From Aeromonas simiae (GTDB lineage Bacteria > Pseudomonadota > Gammaproteobacteria > Enterobacterales > Aeromonadaceae): 64,000 nucleotides of DNA. The stretch lies in the NCBI RefSeq assembly GCF_000820125.1, contig NZ_CDBY01000049.1, positions 60,629-124,628 of the forward strand, read 5' to 3'. Shown piece by piece: positions 1-8,832 of the stretch. Made by a program: the position numbers and the translations under genes. The stretch's first letter is position 1. Each line of letters begins with the position of its first letter. A model generated the notes under the pieces. That model saw only the letters and a program-made list of their open reading frames with translations. It was not told where the DNA came from and made no database searches.

Positions 1-1050
1 CGGCTGCGTGAAGAGGAGCAAGCCCTGATCGCCTCCCAGCGCACCATGGCCCGCATCACGGGACTGTCGGCGGCGCTGATGGGGCTCATCAGTGGCTGGA
101 GTCTGGTGCTGATGCTGTGGCTGGCTGGTCACGGGGTGGCCGGCCAGGCGCCAGATCCCTTCACCGCCCTGATGGTGTTCGCCACCCTGGCCAGCTTCGA
201 GGCCATGATGCCGCTGGCGGGCGCCTTCCAGCACCTCACCGCCAGCCTCACCGCCGCTCGGCGTCTCAACCAGATCCTGGAAGAGGCCACCCCACTGGCG
301 TTTGGCGAGCAGGAGAGCGGTGCGCACGGTGAGCTGGTGATCGAGGATCTGCACTTTGCCTATCCGGGGGCCACCGCCCCCGTGCTGCAAGGGTGCTCCC
401 TTACCCTGCGCGCCGGTGAAAAGGTGGCGCTGCTCGGTCAAACCGGCTGTGGCAAGTCGACCCTGCTGGCGCTATTGACCCGGGAGTGGGAGCCCAGCGC
501 CGGCCGGCTCACCCTGGGGGGCATACCGCTGGCCAACCTGAGTGAAGCGGCGCTACGCGGTGCCATGACGGTGGTGAGCCAGCGGGTGCATCTCTTTAGC
601 GACACCCTGCGCGCCAACCTGCGCCTAGCCGCCCCCGAGGCGTCGGATGCGCGGCTTACCGAGGTCTTGCTCCAAGTCGGGCTCGGCCAGTTGCTGGACG
701 ATGACGGGCTGGATGGCTGGCTGGGCGAAGGGGGACGGGCGCTCTCCGGCGGCGAGCTGCGCCGCATCGGCATCGCCCGCGCCATCTTGCACGACGCCCC
801 CCTGTGGCTGCTTGACGAGCCGACCGAAGGGCTCGATCGCCAGACCGAGCAGACCATCATGGCCCTGCTGCACGAGCTGTGCGCCGGGCGCAGCGTGCTG
901 CTCATCACCCATCGCCTCGGCGGGCTGGAGCGGATGGATCGCATCGCCCTGATGGAAGAGGGCAAGGTACGCTTGTGCGACAGCCACGCCCACCTACTGC
1001 GCCAGGATGATCACTACCGCCGCCTGCACCAGCGGCTGACCCCAGCCTGA
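1..1050 (+). CDS. cydC: Thiol reductant ABC exporter subunit CydC, C-terminal part
   Basis: The reading frame is open from base 1, so the start lies upstream. The visible 349 residues hold the last membrane segments and a complete nucleotide-binding domain: Walker A GQTGCGKST near nt 436, signature LSGGELRRIGIARA, Walker B LWLLDEPT near nt 802 and the switch histidine in LLITHR. CydC pairs with CydD in the inner membrane to export glutathione and cysteine to the periplasm, which is needed for cytochrome bd assembly. The family assignment rests on the ABC core plus the CydC-like tail. A related ABC exporter half cannot be fully excluded because the N-terminus is missing. Confidence 0.85.
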   Translation, partial: RLREEEQALIASQRTMARITGLSAALMGLISGWSLVLMLWLAGHGVAGQAPDPFTALMVFATLASFEAMMPLAGAFQHLTASLTAARRLNQILEEATPLAFGEQESGAHGELVIEDLHFAYPGATAPVLQGCSLTLRAGEKVALLGQTGCGKSTLLALLTREWEPSAGRLTLGGIPLANLSEAALRGAMTVVSQRVHLFSDTLRANLRLAAPEASDARLTEVLLQVGLGQLLDDDGLDGWLGEGGRALSGGELRRIGIARAILHDAPLWLLDEPTEGLDRQTEQTIMALLHELCAGRSVLLITHRLGGLERMDRIALMEEGKVRLCDSHAHLLRQDDHYRRLHQRLTPA

Positions 1051-1086
1051 TGTGGAGGGGGCTGGCCGAGCAAGCTCGCCCCCCCC

Positions 1087-1092
1087 TATAAT
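1087..1092 (+). promoter_or_regulatory. Candidate -10 box for rcsF
   Basis: A perfect TATAAT hexamer lies 31 bp upstream of the rcsF ATG, in the gap after cydC. No good -35 hexamer is visible at 16-18 bp, so the call rests on the -10 alone. Confidence 0.4.
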
Positions 1093-1123
1093 GGCCCCTC
1101 CGATCCCGACACAAGATGCGACC

Positions 1124-1495
1124 ATGAAACGCCTGATCCTGATGATGCCCCTGCTGGCCAGCGGCTGCGCCAACTTCGCCTTCAATACCAATCTCGATAA
1201 GAAGAACTTCGACGACTACTTCAAACCGAGCGGGGTCGAGCTCTACCAGCAGTCCCAGCTGGCGGATCTCAACTACCTCTATCTCGGCACCGTCGAGGGG
1301 CAATCTTGTCAGGAGAAGAGCGATCAACCGGTACCGAGCGCCGCCACCGCCCGCACCGAGGCGCGCACCAAGGTCGCCGACATGGGCGGCAACGGTCTGG
1401 TGCTGGATAAGTGCAGCGAGCTGACCGGCACCTCCGGCTGCCTCAAGCAGATCGTCTGCTACGGTCAGGCGTTGAAAGTCGCCGAAGAGAAGTAA
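1124..1495 (+). CDS. rcsF: Outer-membrane stress-sensor lipoprotein RcsF
   Basis: This 123-residue protein starts with a lipoprotein signal whose lipobox ends LLASGC. The C-terminal domain carries the RcsF pattern GTVEGQSC, a run of Ala/Thr/Arg, then VLDKCSELTGTSGC and QIVCYG. These are the cysteines that form the non-consecutive disulfides of RcsF. RcsF senses outer-membrane and LPS damage and signals to IgaA and the Rcs phosphorelay. The ATG at 1124 is chosen because it opens directly on the signal peptide; an in-frame start at 1052 would add a non-signal extension. The neighbourhood with trmO downstream matches the rcsF-trmO pair of enterobacteria. Confidence 0.9.
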   Translation: MKRLILMMPLLASGCANFAFNTNLDKKNFDDYFKPSGVELYQQSQLADLNYLYLGTVEGQSCQEKSDQPVPSAATARTEARTKVADMGGNGLVLDKCSELTGTSGCLKQIVCYGQALKVAEEK

Positions 1496-1511
1496 CCCCG
1501 GAGCTGATCCC

Positions 1512-1898
1512 ATGGCCCTTTCCATCGTTCGTCTCGGTTCGCCGCGCCAGCCCGGCGAGGGGCTGCGCATCGGCACGGTGCGCCGGCCACCGCGCGGCGT
1601 GGCCAAGAGTGACTACGCCAGCGGCGACTGGTTCGATGTCTGGTATCCCAATCTGGCGCCGAGCAGCGAGACCATGAAGCTCGGCCAGGCGGCCGAAGAC
1701 GAGCAGAGCTGGCAGCGCTTCGTGCGTCGCTACAAAGCCGAGCTGAAATGCCCCGAGGCGCGCCATAACCTGGCCCTGCTCGCCGCCCTCTCCCACAGCA
1801 CGGATCTGGCCATCGGCTGCTACTGCGAAGAGGCCGCGCGCTGCCATCGCAGTGTGCTGCGCGATGAGCTGCTGGCTCTCGGCGCCCGACTGGCATGA
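1512..1898 (+). CDS. DUF488 family protein
   Basis: A 128-residue cytoplasmic protein of the DUF488 type, recognised from the N-terminal strand, GDWFDVWYPNLAPS and the ending with RYKAEL, LALLAALSHSTDLAIGCYC and RCHRSVL. The paired cysteines in CYCEEAARC are typical of the family. The biochemical function is not established. It sits 16 bp after rcsF and 58 bp before trmO, so the three may be cotranscribed. Confidence 0.75.
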   Translation: MALSIVRLGSPRQPGEGLRIGTVRRPPRGVAKSDYASGDWFDVWYPNLAPSSETMKLGQAAEDEQSWQRFVRRYKAELKCPEARHNLALLAALSHSTDLAIGCYCEEAARCHRSVLRDELLALGARLA

Positions 1899-1956
1899 AT
1901 GGTGTGACCCGGACAGCTGTGCTAGATTGCCCCGTTTTTTTTGCAGGGGATGTGTC

Positions 1957-2658
1957 ATGAAGTTCGAGATCGATACCCTGGGGGTGATCCACTCCCCCTA
2001 CAAGGAGAAGTTCGCCATCCCGCGCCAGCCGGGGCTGGTTCGCTCGGCCACCGCCCGGCTCGAGCTGCTGCCGCCCTACAATCAGGCGGATGCGGTGCGC
2101 GGCCTCGAGCAGTTCTCCCACCTCTGGCTCAGCTTCGTGTTCCACCAGACCATGGAGCAGGGCTGGCACCCCACGGTGCGCCCGCCGCGCCTTGGCGGCA
2201 ACGAACGGGTCGGGGTGTTCGCCACCCGCTCCACCTTTCGCCCCAACCCCCTCGGCCTCTCCGTGGTGCCCCTGCTCGGCGTCACGTTGGAAAAGGGGGG
2301 CGTCTGGCTCGAGCTCGGCGCCGTGGACTTGCTCGACGGCACCCCTGTCGTCGACATCAAGCCCTACCTCCCCTACGCCGACAGCCTGCCCCACGCCCGG
2401 GGTGGCTTCGCGCCTGAGCCGCCAGGGGATCTGCTCAGCGTGCGCTTTCACCCCGAGGCCGAGGCGGTGCTGGCACGGCGCCGCGATCTGCCCACCCTGC
2501 GCACCTTTTTAAGCGAGGTGCTGGCCCAAGATCCGCGCCCGGCCTACAAGAAGGGCAAGCCGGATGACAAGGAGTACGGGGTGCGCCTGTACGACATGAA
2601 CGTGCGCTTTCGCATCCATGAGCCCGAGTGCGAGATCACGGCCATCGAGCCCCTATGA
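1957..2658 (+). CDS. trmO: tRNA (adenine(37)-N6)-methyltransferase TrmO
   Basis: The 233-residue protein begins FEIDTLGVIHSPYKEKFAIP and contains GVFATRSTFRPNPLGLS and VVDIKPYLPYAD, which mark the TrmO/YaeB beta-barrel SAM-dependent methyltransferase. TrmO methylates N6 of t6A37 in tRNA-Thr to m6t6A. The ATG at 1957 follows a purine-rich AGGGGA at a proper distance; the in-frame ATG at 1852 would overlap the DUF488 gene and is rejected. Length agrees with the E. coli protein (about 235). Confidence 0.92.
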   Translation: MKFEIDTLGVIHSPYKEKFAIPRQPGLVRSATARLELLPPYNQADAVRGLEQFSHLWLSFVFHQTMEQGWHPTVRPPRLGGNERVGVFATRSTFRPNPLGLSVVPLLGVTLEKGGVWLELGAVDLLDGTPVVDIKPYLPYADSLPHARGGFAPEPPGDLLSVRFHPEAEAVLARRRDLPTLRTFLSEVLAQDPRPAYKKGKPDDKEYGVRLYDMNVRFRIHEPECEITAIEPL

Positions 2659-2661
2659 CGA

Positions 2662-2692
2662 CAACGCCACCTTACGGTGGCGTTGTGTTTTA
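2662..2692 (+). terminator. Rho-independent terminator after trmO
   Basis: A perfect 10-bp stem (CAACGCCACC / GGTGGCGTTG, loop TTAC) is followed by TGTTTT. It lies between the convergent ends of trmO and the next gene. Confidence 0.85.
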
Positions 2693-2698
2693 CCAAGG

Positions 2699-3820
2699 CT
2701 AGCGCCGCTCGAGTAGCAGACTGCCGACCGAGTAGCCGGCGCCGAACGAGCAGAGCACGCCGCGCGCCCCGGCAGGCAGATCCTGATTGTGCAGGTGGAA
2801 GGCGATGATGGAGCCCGCCGAGCTGGTGTTGGCGTAGCGATCCAGAATCACCGGCGCCTCGTCGGTGCTGGCGTCATGCCCCAGTATCTTGCGGGCGATG
2901 AACTGGTTCATGGTGAGGTTGGCCTGGTGCAACCACAGCCGCGCCAGCGCCTGGCTCTGCCAGCCCGCCTCGGCCAGTTGGGTGGTGACCAGCTCACTGA
3001 CCATCGGCAGCACCTCCTTGAACACCTTGCGCCCCTGCTGCACGAACAGCTTGTCGTGGCTGTAGCGGGTGTCTGGGCTGCACCGGTTGAGAAAGCCGAA
3101 GTTGTTGCGGATGTTGTTGGAGTACTGGGTCACCAGACGTGCATCGACCAGCGCCCACGGGTGCGGCTGGCGGCTCGTGGCCTCACGCTCCAGCACCAGG
3201 GCGGTGCAGGCATCGCCGAAGATGAAGTGGCTGTCGCGATCGCGAAAGTTAAGGTGGCCGGAGCAGATCTCTGGGTTGACCACCAACGCCGCCCTGGCCG
3301 TGCCGGCCGCCAGCATATCGGCGGCAGTCTTGATGGCAAAGGTGGCTGACGAGCAGGCCACATTCATGTCGAACGCTGCCCCGCCTGCGCCCAGATAGTG
3401 CTGCAACTCGATGGCGAGCGCCGGATAGGGGCGCGGCATATTGGAGGCGGCGACGATGATGAGATCGATCTCGCCCGGTTCACGACCGGCGGCCAACAGC
3501 GCCTGCTCGGCCGCCGCCACCGCCATCTCCACCATGACCGAGGGTTTTTCATCGCCACGCTCCGGGATGAGCGGCTGCATCACCTCGGGGTCGAGTACCC
3601 CCTCCCGGCTCACCAGATAGCGACTCTTGATCCCCGACGCCTTCTCGATGAACTCGCAACTGGAATACTGTTTTGCTGGGATCTGGCCGGCGTCGATGGC
3701 CGAGGCATTCTCCTCGTTATAGAGATCAACCCAGCGGTTGAACGCCTTAACCAGCTCGTCATTGGAGACGGCATGGGGTGGGGTATAGAGGCCACTGCCG
3801 CTAATCACGATGGATGTCAT
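2699..3820 (-). CDS. Beta-ketoacyl-ACP synthase III-like protein (FabH2 type)
   Basis: This 373-residue thiolase-fold enzyme has all three FabH-type active-site residues: Cys in NVACSSATFA, His in WLHQANLTMNQ and Asn in RYANTSSAGS. FabH-like enzymes condense an acyl-CoA or acyl primer with malonyl-ACP. It is longer than housekeeping FabH (about 317) and stands alone, without other fab genes, which fits the second FabH-like paralogue found in Vibrio and Aeromonas relatives. The start has a clear AAGGAG ribosome-binding site. Its natural substrate cannot be told from sequence. Confidence 0.82.
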   Translation of the reverse strand: MTSIVISGSGLYTPPHAVSNDELVKAFNRWVDLYNEENASAIDAGQIPAKQYSSCEFIEKASGIKSRYLVSREGVLDPEVMQPLIPERGDEKPSVMVEMAVAAAEQALLAAGREPGEIDLIIVAASNMPRPYPALAIELQHYLGAGGAAFDMNVACSSATFAIKTAADMLAAGTARAALVVNPEICSGHLNFRDRDSHFIFGDACTALVLEREATSRQPHPWALVDARLVTQYSNNIRNNFGFLNRCSPDTRYSHDKLFVQQGRKVFKEVLPMVSELVTTQLAEAGWQSQALARLWLHQANLTMNQFIARKILGHDASTDEAPVILDRYANTSSAGSIIAFHLHNQDLPAGARGVLCSFGAGYSVGSLLLERR

Positions 3821-4677
3821 TTCAGCTCCTTGATGGGTCGCTTGGCGACCTCGTTTATCGTTGCACCACCGCCTCAGCCTACCAAGTTCAGTGGAGAGAT
3901 GCGCTCACCTAGCAGCGAGCGCATCGGTCAGAAAGAGGGGACAGAGCCCCGGCGCGGGGTGGCATGACGCCACTTCTCCTTAGAAAGGTGGCATGACGTA
4001 ACCCAGACCTTTAACCCGGATCTTCGCTTCGCGGCTCGCCCGAGCCGCCCGGCCAGGTGATAGCGTAGGGCCACTGTAGCATCACCGACTAAGATCCCCG
4101 CTGATCGTCGCCATGGCCATGCCGCAGCGATGCACTCCTCATGGCACCTTATCTTGCCAGACGAAATCATAAAGACAGTGGTGGAAATAGATGTACTCCA
4201 GATGTTTAAACTCGTGACCCAGGGCCGAAAAGAGCCGCGCTCCCCGGCCAAGTGGGACTCAGCGGTTCCCCACATTGAAGAAGCTCAGCCGCAGCCATCG
4301 ATTGCAGACCCCACCGCAGCAGCGCGAGTGGCCACTCGACCAGGGCCATACCGGCGCGCAGCGGCATCAAACGCCCAGCGGGAACTTGATATGCCGGGAT
4401 ATCGGCTCACAGCGCCCCTCCCCGGCAAGCATGCTCTGCCGAGACCCGGCTCACCTTGATGAGCCACGGCGTTTCCCGTTCCAATGGAAGCACTGGCTGC
4501 CTCTGATGCAGGGTAGTGTTGCGACCTTCCTTGAGATGGCCCCGGCAGGGGTGGAGATCCGCAGCATAAGCCACATAGGTACTAATAACATATGGTTATA
4601 ACAATTCGTCACTTCCCATTCGGGGACGAAGCGTTACTCTTGACCCATATTTGACCGAAACCACAGGGATCAGCACC
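3821..4677. other. 857-bp gap without a convincing gene
   Basis: No reading frame here has the codon pattern, start signal or family features of a real gene. Visible structure includes a 12-bp direct repeat GGTGGCATGACG at 3958-3969 and 3987-3998, and a perfect inverted repeat GCGGCTCG-CC-CGAGCCGC at 4031-4048. One minus-strand stretch (about 4260-4140) reads through to a stop with residues such as HEFKHLEYIYFHHCLYDF but has no start and a stop upstream, so it may be an eroded coding remnant. The last 60 bp must hold the cysK promoter; no clear site could be fixed. Confidence 0.5.
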
Positions 4678-5646
4678 ATGAGCAAGATTTACGAGGACAA
4701 CAGCCTGACCATCGGCAACACCCCCCTTGTGCGTCTCAATCGTGTGACCAAGGGACGTGTCCTGGCCAAGATTGAGAGCCGTAACCCCAGCTTCAGCGTC
4801 AAGTGCCGTATCGGCGCCAACCTGATCTGGGATGCCGAGAAACGTGGCGTCCTCAAGCCGGGCAAGGAGCTGATCGAACCGACCAGCGGTAACACTGGCA
4901 TCGCCCTGGCGTTTGTGGCCGCAGCCCGTGGTTATCCCATTACCCTCACCATGCCGGAGACCATGAGCCTCGAGCGCCGTAAGCTGCTCAAGGCACTCGG
5001 CGCCAAGCTGGTGCTGACCGAAGGTCCGCTCGGCATGAAGGGGGCGATCGCCAAGGCCGACGAGATCCTGGCCTCTGATCCGGACAAGTATGTGCTGCTG
5101 CAGCAGTTCGAGAACCCGGCCAACCCGGAGATCCACGAGAAGACCACCGGCCCCGAAATCTGGGAAGCCACCGATGGCGCCGTGGACGTGTTCGTGGCCG
5201 GTGTCGGCACCGGCGGTACCCTGACCGGCGTCTCGCGCTACCTGAAACAGACCCAGGGCAAGGCCGTGGTCTCGGTCGCCGTCGAGCCGGCAGAATCCCC
5301 GGTTATCAGCCAGAAACTGGCCGGCGAAGAGCTCAAACCCGGCCCGCACAAGATCCAAGGGATCGGGGCCGGCTTCATCCCGGGCAACCTGGACCTGTCA
5401 CTCATCGACCGGGTTGAGAAGGTCACCAGCGATGACGCCATCGAGATGGCGCGCCGCCTGATGGAAGAGGAAGGGATCTTGGCCGGGATCAGTTCAGGCG
5501 CCGCCGTGGTTGCCGCCAACCGTCTGGCCAAGCTGCCAGAGTTCGAGGGCAAGAGCATCGTCGTCATCCTGCCGAGTGCCGCCGAGCGCTATCTCTCCAG
5601 CGCCCTGTTTGCCGGCGTCTTCTCCGAGCAGGAACTCCAGCAATAA
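4678..5646 (+). CDS. cysK: Cysteine synthase A (O-acetylserine sulfhydrylase)
   Basis: The 322-residue PLP enzyme starts [19 protein letters not shown] and carries the PLP-binding Lys42 in [11 protein letters not shown], the substrate loop [10 protein letters not shown] and the phosphate loop [10 protein letters not shown]. It makes cysteine from O-acetylserine and sulfide. The ATG at 4678 is preferred over 4651 because it gives the family N-terminus exactly. The order cysK-ptsH-ptsI-crr is the same as in enterobacteria. Confidence 0.96.
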   Translation: MSKIYEDNSLTIGNTPLVRLNRVTKGRVLAKIESRNPSFSVKCRIGANLIWDAEKRGVLKPGKELIEPTSGNTGIALAFVAAARGYPITLTMPETMSLERRKLLKALGAKLVLTEGPLGMKGAIAKADEILASDPDKYVLLQQFENPANPEIHEKTTGPEIWEATDGAVDVFVAGVGTGGTLTGVSRYLKQTQGKAVVSVAVEPAESPVISQKLAGEELKPGPHKIQGIGAGFIPGNLDLSLIDRVEKVTSDDAIEMARRLMEEEGILAGISSGAAVVAANRLAKLPEFEGKSIVVILPSAAERYLSSALFAGVFSEQELQQ

Positions 5647-5673
5647 GCCATTTCCTACCAATCCGGTTAGCAA

Positions 5674-5701
5674 AACGCGGCGCTCCCTTGAGCGCCGCGT
5701 T
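5674..5701 (+). terminator. Hairpin after cysK
   Basis: An 11-bp perfect stem (AACGCGGCGCT / AGCGCCGCGTT) with loop CCCTTG lies 28 bp after the cysK stop. The following bases TGCTATTG are only weakly T-rich, so termination may be partial. Confidence 0.65.
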
Positions 5702-5797
5702 GCTATTGACTAGCCTCACCCCCGACAGACATTCATGAGGCCGTTTTTTTTATGGGTAAAAAAACGGATTTTCAACTGACAAAAATTGCAGACAATC

Positions 5798-5813
5798 TGT
5801 GATAAATCTCATA
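5798..5813 (+). promoter_or_regulatory. Candidate CRP site upstream of ptsH
   Basis: TGTGA-TAAATC-TCATA matches the CRP consensus TGTGA-N6-TCACA at nine of ten defined bases. It lies 285 bp upstream of ptsH in the 451-bp cysK-ptsH gap. CRP control of ptsHI-crr is well known in E. coli; its use here is inferred. Confidence 0.5.
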
Positions 5814-5925
5814 TTCTATGGGCCGTCGCCAGCTGTATTCCGAGCAGGTATCATAAAGTAACAAAGTGTTAATTTTTGTCGTGAAATAATCAGAAGCCAA
5901 GCGTGGCGCGGGTTATGATGTGTTT

Positions 5926-5945
5926 GGTTAGAAAATGTTCTAACC
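5926..5945. promoter_or_regulatory. 20-bp perfect palindrome in the ptsH leader
   Basis: GGTTAGAA and TTCTAACC flank AATG with perfect symmetry. It begins 7 bp after a TATGAT hexamer (5914-5919), so it would sit at or just after a transcription start. This placement suits an operator or a 5' RNA hairpin. It does not match the Cra, Mlc or NagC consensus as I know them. Confidence 0.4.
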
Positions 5946-6038
5946 TCGATGAGAACTAGTACACAGAAAATTGACCTGGATTAAACCATTGCAGGTTCGA
6001 TTTCGTTACTTTACAACATATCCAGTTTACGACTGTCA

Positions 6039-6063
6039 GGAAAACGGTTCCGCAACCGTTTCC
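6039..6063 (+). promoter_or_regulatory. 5' UTR hairpin upstream of ptsH
   Basis: AACGGTT (6043-6049) pairs with AACCGTT (6054-6060) over a 4-nt loop, and the stem extends through GGAA/TTCC with one bulged A. It ends 35 bp before the ptsH start and lacks a T tail, so it is an RNA structure candidate and not a terminator. Confidence 0.4.
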
Positions 6064-6097
6064 AGACGCAAAAATATCAATAATATGGGGTTAAACC

Positions 6098-6355
6098 ATG
6101 TACGAGAAGTCTGTAGTTATCACTGCTGAAAACGGCCTGCACACCCGTCCGGCAGCTCAGTTCGTCAAAGAAGCCAAAGAGTTCCAGAGCGAAATCACCG
6201 TGGTTTCTGGTGGTAAGTCTGCCAGCGCCAAGAGCCTGTTCAAGCTGCAGACCCTGGGTCTGACCAAGGGCACCCAGGTGACCATCCAGGCTGACGGCCC
6301 GGATGCCCAGCAAGCAGTTGAGAAACTGGTAGCCCTGATGGACGAGCTGGAGTAA
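6098..6355 (+). CDS. ptsH: Phosphocarrier protein HPr
   Basis: The 85-residue protein has the phosphorylated His15 in GLHTRPA and Ser46 in KSLFKLQ. HPr takes phosphate from enzyme I (PtsI) and passes it to all sugar-specific EIIA proteins in the cytoplasm. It is first in the ptsH-ptsI-crr operon, with 48 bp to ptsI. Length and residues agree with the E. coli protein throughout. Confidence 0.98.
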   Translation: MYEKSVVITAENGLHTRPAAQFVKEAKEFQSEITVVSGGKSASAKSLFKLQTLGLTKGTQVTIQADGPDAQQAVEKLVALMDELE

Positions 6356-6403
6356 TCCAGCTTTTCCTTACCCCCACAGTCTTCGGTTCTATTAGGAAGG
6401 GTT

Positions 6404-8131
6404 ATGATATCTGGCATTCTTGCGTCTCCCGGTATCGCATTCGGCAAGGCGCTTCTTTTGAAAGAAGAAGAAATCGTTATCAACCAGACGCCCATCACTG
6501 GCGAGCAGGCTGACACCGAAATCAATCGCTTCATTGAAGCCCGAGCCAAATCGGCTACCCAGTTGGAAGCCATCAAAGAGATGGCCGGTCGTACCTTCGG
6601 GGAAGAAAAAGAGGCCATCTTCGAAGGCCACATCATGTTGCTCGAAGATGAAGAGCTGGAAGGCGATATCAAGTCCTTCATCAAAGAGAACAATGCGACC
6701 GCCGACCGAGCGATCCATGAAGTCATCGAGCAGTACGCCAACATGATGGCCGAGCTCGATGACCCTTATCTGCGCGAACGTGCGACCGACTTTCGTGACA
6801 TCGGTACCCGCCTCATCAAGAACGTGCTGGGTATTCCGGTTGTCAACCTGAGCACCATCGACGAAGAGGTCATCCTGGTCGCCAAAGACCTGACCCCGTC
6901 CGAAACCGCTCAGATCAACTTGAAATACGTGCTGGGTTTTGTCACCGACATCGGTGGCCGTACTTCCCACACCTCCATCATGGCCCGCTCTCTGGAGCTG
7001 CCGGCCATCGTGGGCACCAACGACATCACCAGTCGCGTCAAGAATGGCGATATGATGCTGCTCGACGCCATCAACAACAAGGTGGTACTCAATCCGAGCG
7101 AAGCCGAGCTGACCCAGTTCAAAGAGACCCAGGCTCGTCACCTGGCGGAGAAGGAAGAGCTGGCCAAGCTCAAGGATCTGCCGGCCATCACCCTGGATGG
7201 TCATCAGGTCGAGGTTTGCGCCAACATCGGTACCGTCAAGGACACTGACGGCGCCATCCGCAACGGCGCCGAAGGCGTGGGTCTGTACCGTACCGAATTT
7301 CTGTTCATGGATCGCGACGCCCTGCCGAGCGAAGATGAGCAATTCCAGGCCTATAAAGAAGTGGCAGAGGCCATGCCGAACCAACCGATCATCGTCCGCA
7401 CCATGGACATCGGTGGTGACAAGGAATTGCCCTACATGAACTTCCCGAAGGAGATGAACCCGTTCCTGGGCTGGCGCGCCGTGCGCATCTTCTTCGACCG
7501 TACCGACATCATGAATGCCCAGCTGCGCGCCATCCTGCGTGCCTCTGCCTTCGGCAAGCTGCGCATCATGTTCCCGATGATCATCTCCGTCGAAGAGTTC
7601 CGCAGCCTCAAGGCTACCGTGGAACAGCTCAAGGCCGAATTGCGTGCCGAAGGCCATGCCTTTGATGAGGACATCGAAGTAGGTATCATGGTGGAAACCC
7701 CGGCGGCTGCCGTGATGGCTCGCCACCTGGCCAAGGAAGTAGACTTCTTCAGCATCGGTACCAACGATCTGACCCAGTACACCCTGGCGGTTGACCGTGG
7801 CAACGAGATGATCTCCGCCATGTACAACCCGCTGTCGCCCTCCGTCCTGACGCTGATCAAGATGGTGATCGACGCCTCCCATGCCGAAGGCAAGTGGACT
7901 GGTATGTGTGGTGAACTGGCCGGTGATGAGCGAGCTACCCTGCTGCTGCTGGGGATGGGGCTGGATGAGTTCTCCATGAGCGCCATCTCCATTCCGCGCA
8001 TCAAGAAGCTTATCCGTAATACCAACTTCGATGATGTGAAGGCGATGGCAGACCAAGCACTGAGCTTTGCAACCGCCGCCGAAATCGAAGCCTGCGTCGA
8101 TAGCTTTATCAAGCAGAAGGCAGTCTGCTAA
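6404..8131 (+). CDS. ptsI: PTS enzyme I (phosphoenolpyruvate-protein phosphotransferase)
   Basis: The 575-residue protein autophosphorylates with PEP at His189 ([11 protein letters not shown]) and transfers to HPr. The PEP-binding C-terminal barrel has its catalytic Cys502 in [10 protein letters not shown] and the motif [12 protein letters not shown]. The order is the N-terminal HPr-binding domain, the phosphohistidine swivel domain and the PEP-binding barrel. The start at 6404 is preceded by AGGAAGG. Length is the same as in E. coli. Confidence 0.98.
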   Translation: MISGILASPGIAFGKALLLKEEEIVINQTPITGEQADTEINRFIEARAKSATQLEAIKEMAGRTFGEEKEAIFEGHIMLLEDEELEGDIKSFIKENNATADRAIHEVIEQYANMMAELDDPYLRERATDFRDIGTRLIKNVLGIPVVNLSTIDEEVILVAKDLTPSETAQINLKYVLGFVTDIGGRTSHTSIMARSLELPAIVGTNDITSRVKNGDMMLLDAINNKVVLNPSEAELTQFKETQARHLAEKEELAKLKDLPAITLDGHQVEVCANIGTVKDTDGAIRNGAEGVGLYRTEFLFMDRDALPSEDEQFQAYKEVAEAMPNQPIIVRTMDIGGDKELPYMNFPKEMNPFLGWRAVRIFFDRTDIMNAQLRAILRASAFGKLRIMFPMIISVEEFRSLKATVEQLKAELRAEGHAFDEDIEVGIMVETPAAAVMARHLAKEVDFFSIGTNDLTQYTLAVDRGNEMISAMYNPLSPSVLTLIKMVIDASHAEGKWTGMCGELAGDERATLLLLGMGLDEFSMSAISIPRIKKLIRNTNFDDVKAMADQALSFATAAEIEACVDSFIKQKAVC

Positions 8132-8174
8132 GATCGGCTGCAAACAGCGACAATAATTCTCTAGGAGCTTTACT

Positions 8175-8684
8175 ATGGGTCTGTTCGACAAACTGAAGAA
8201 ACTGGTCTCCGACGACAGCAGCGATACCGGCGGCATCGAGATTTTTGCCCCGCTGTCCGGTGAAATTGTTCCGATCGAAGATGTACCGGATGTCGTGTTT
8301 GCCGAGAAGATCGTGGGCGACGGTATTGCTATCAAACCGGCTGGCAACAAGATGGTTGCGCCGTGCGATGGCACCATCGGCAAGATCTTCGAGACCAACC
8401 ATGCGTTCTCCCTGGAGTCCGACAGCGGCATCGAGCTGTTCGTTCACTTCGGTATCGACACCGTTGAGCTGAAGGGCGAAGGCTTCAAGCGTATCGCTCA
8501 GGAAGGTCAGCAGGTTAAGAAGGGCGACGTGGTTATCGAGTTCGATCTGGCTCTGCTGGAAGAGAAGGCCAAGTCCACCCTGACTCCGGTCGTCATCTCC
8601 AACATGGATGAGATCAAAGAACTGACCAAGCTGACAGGTACCGTCACCGTGGGCGAAACCCCGGTTCTGCGTATCAAGAAGTAA
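8175..8684 (+). CDS. crr: PTS glucose-specific EIIA (EIIA-Glc)
   Basis: The 169-residue protein carries His76 (TNHAF) and His91 ([10 protein letters not shown], counting Met1), the catalytic pair of EIIA-Glc. It phosphorylates glucose-type EIIBC and, by its phosphorylation state, controls adenylate cyclase and inducer exclusion. It is the last gene of the operon, 43 bp after ptsI, with AGGAGC upstream of its ATG, and is followed by a strong terminator. Confidence 0.98.
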   Translation: MGLFDKLKKLVSDDSSDTGGIEIFAPLSGEIVPIEDVPDVVFAEKIVGDGIAIKPAGNKMVAPCDGTIGKIFETNHAFSLESDSGIELFVHFGIDTVELKGEGFKRIAQEGQQVKKGDVVIEFDLALLEEKAKSTLTPVVISNMDEIKELTKLTGTVTVGETPVLRIKK

Positions 8685-8720
8685 GCCTGACGCGGTCTCA
8701 CCGCGCTGGTCATAAAAAAA

Positions 8721-8748
8721 CCGAAGCCAGTGGCTTCGGTTTTTTTTT
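8721..8748 (+). terminator. Terminator of ptsH-ptsI-crr
   Basis: An 8-bp stem CCGAAGCC / GGCTTCGG with a 3-nt loop is followed by nine T residues and preceded by seven A residues. Confidence 0.95.
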
Positions 8749-8832
8749 GTCCCCCTCTGCCCCCCTCCAGTAGCCAGTGATAGAATCCGCGCGCTTTTCC
8801 CTTGATATCCACCGCGTAGATCCGGAACCGCT

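Noticed and set aside
4130..4601. Plus-strand open frames of about 108 codons in the gap before cysK
   Set aside because: No ribosome-binding site, no known motif and codon use unlike neighbouring genes.
4600..4677. CysB-binding site and promoter of cysK
   Set aside because: AT-rich stretches are present, but CysB sites are too loosely defined and no -35/-10 pair is clear enough to place.
5926..6063. Cra (FruR) operator in the ptsH leader
   Set aside because: No good match to the Cra consensus around TGAAACG-TTCA; the palindromes there have other sequences.
6392..8431. A 679-codon open frame antisense to ptsI and crr
   Set aside because: It is a shadow of highly expressed genes with biased codons; no domain or start signal.
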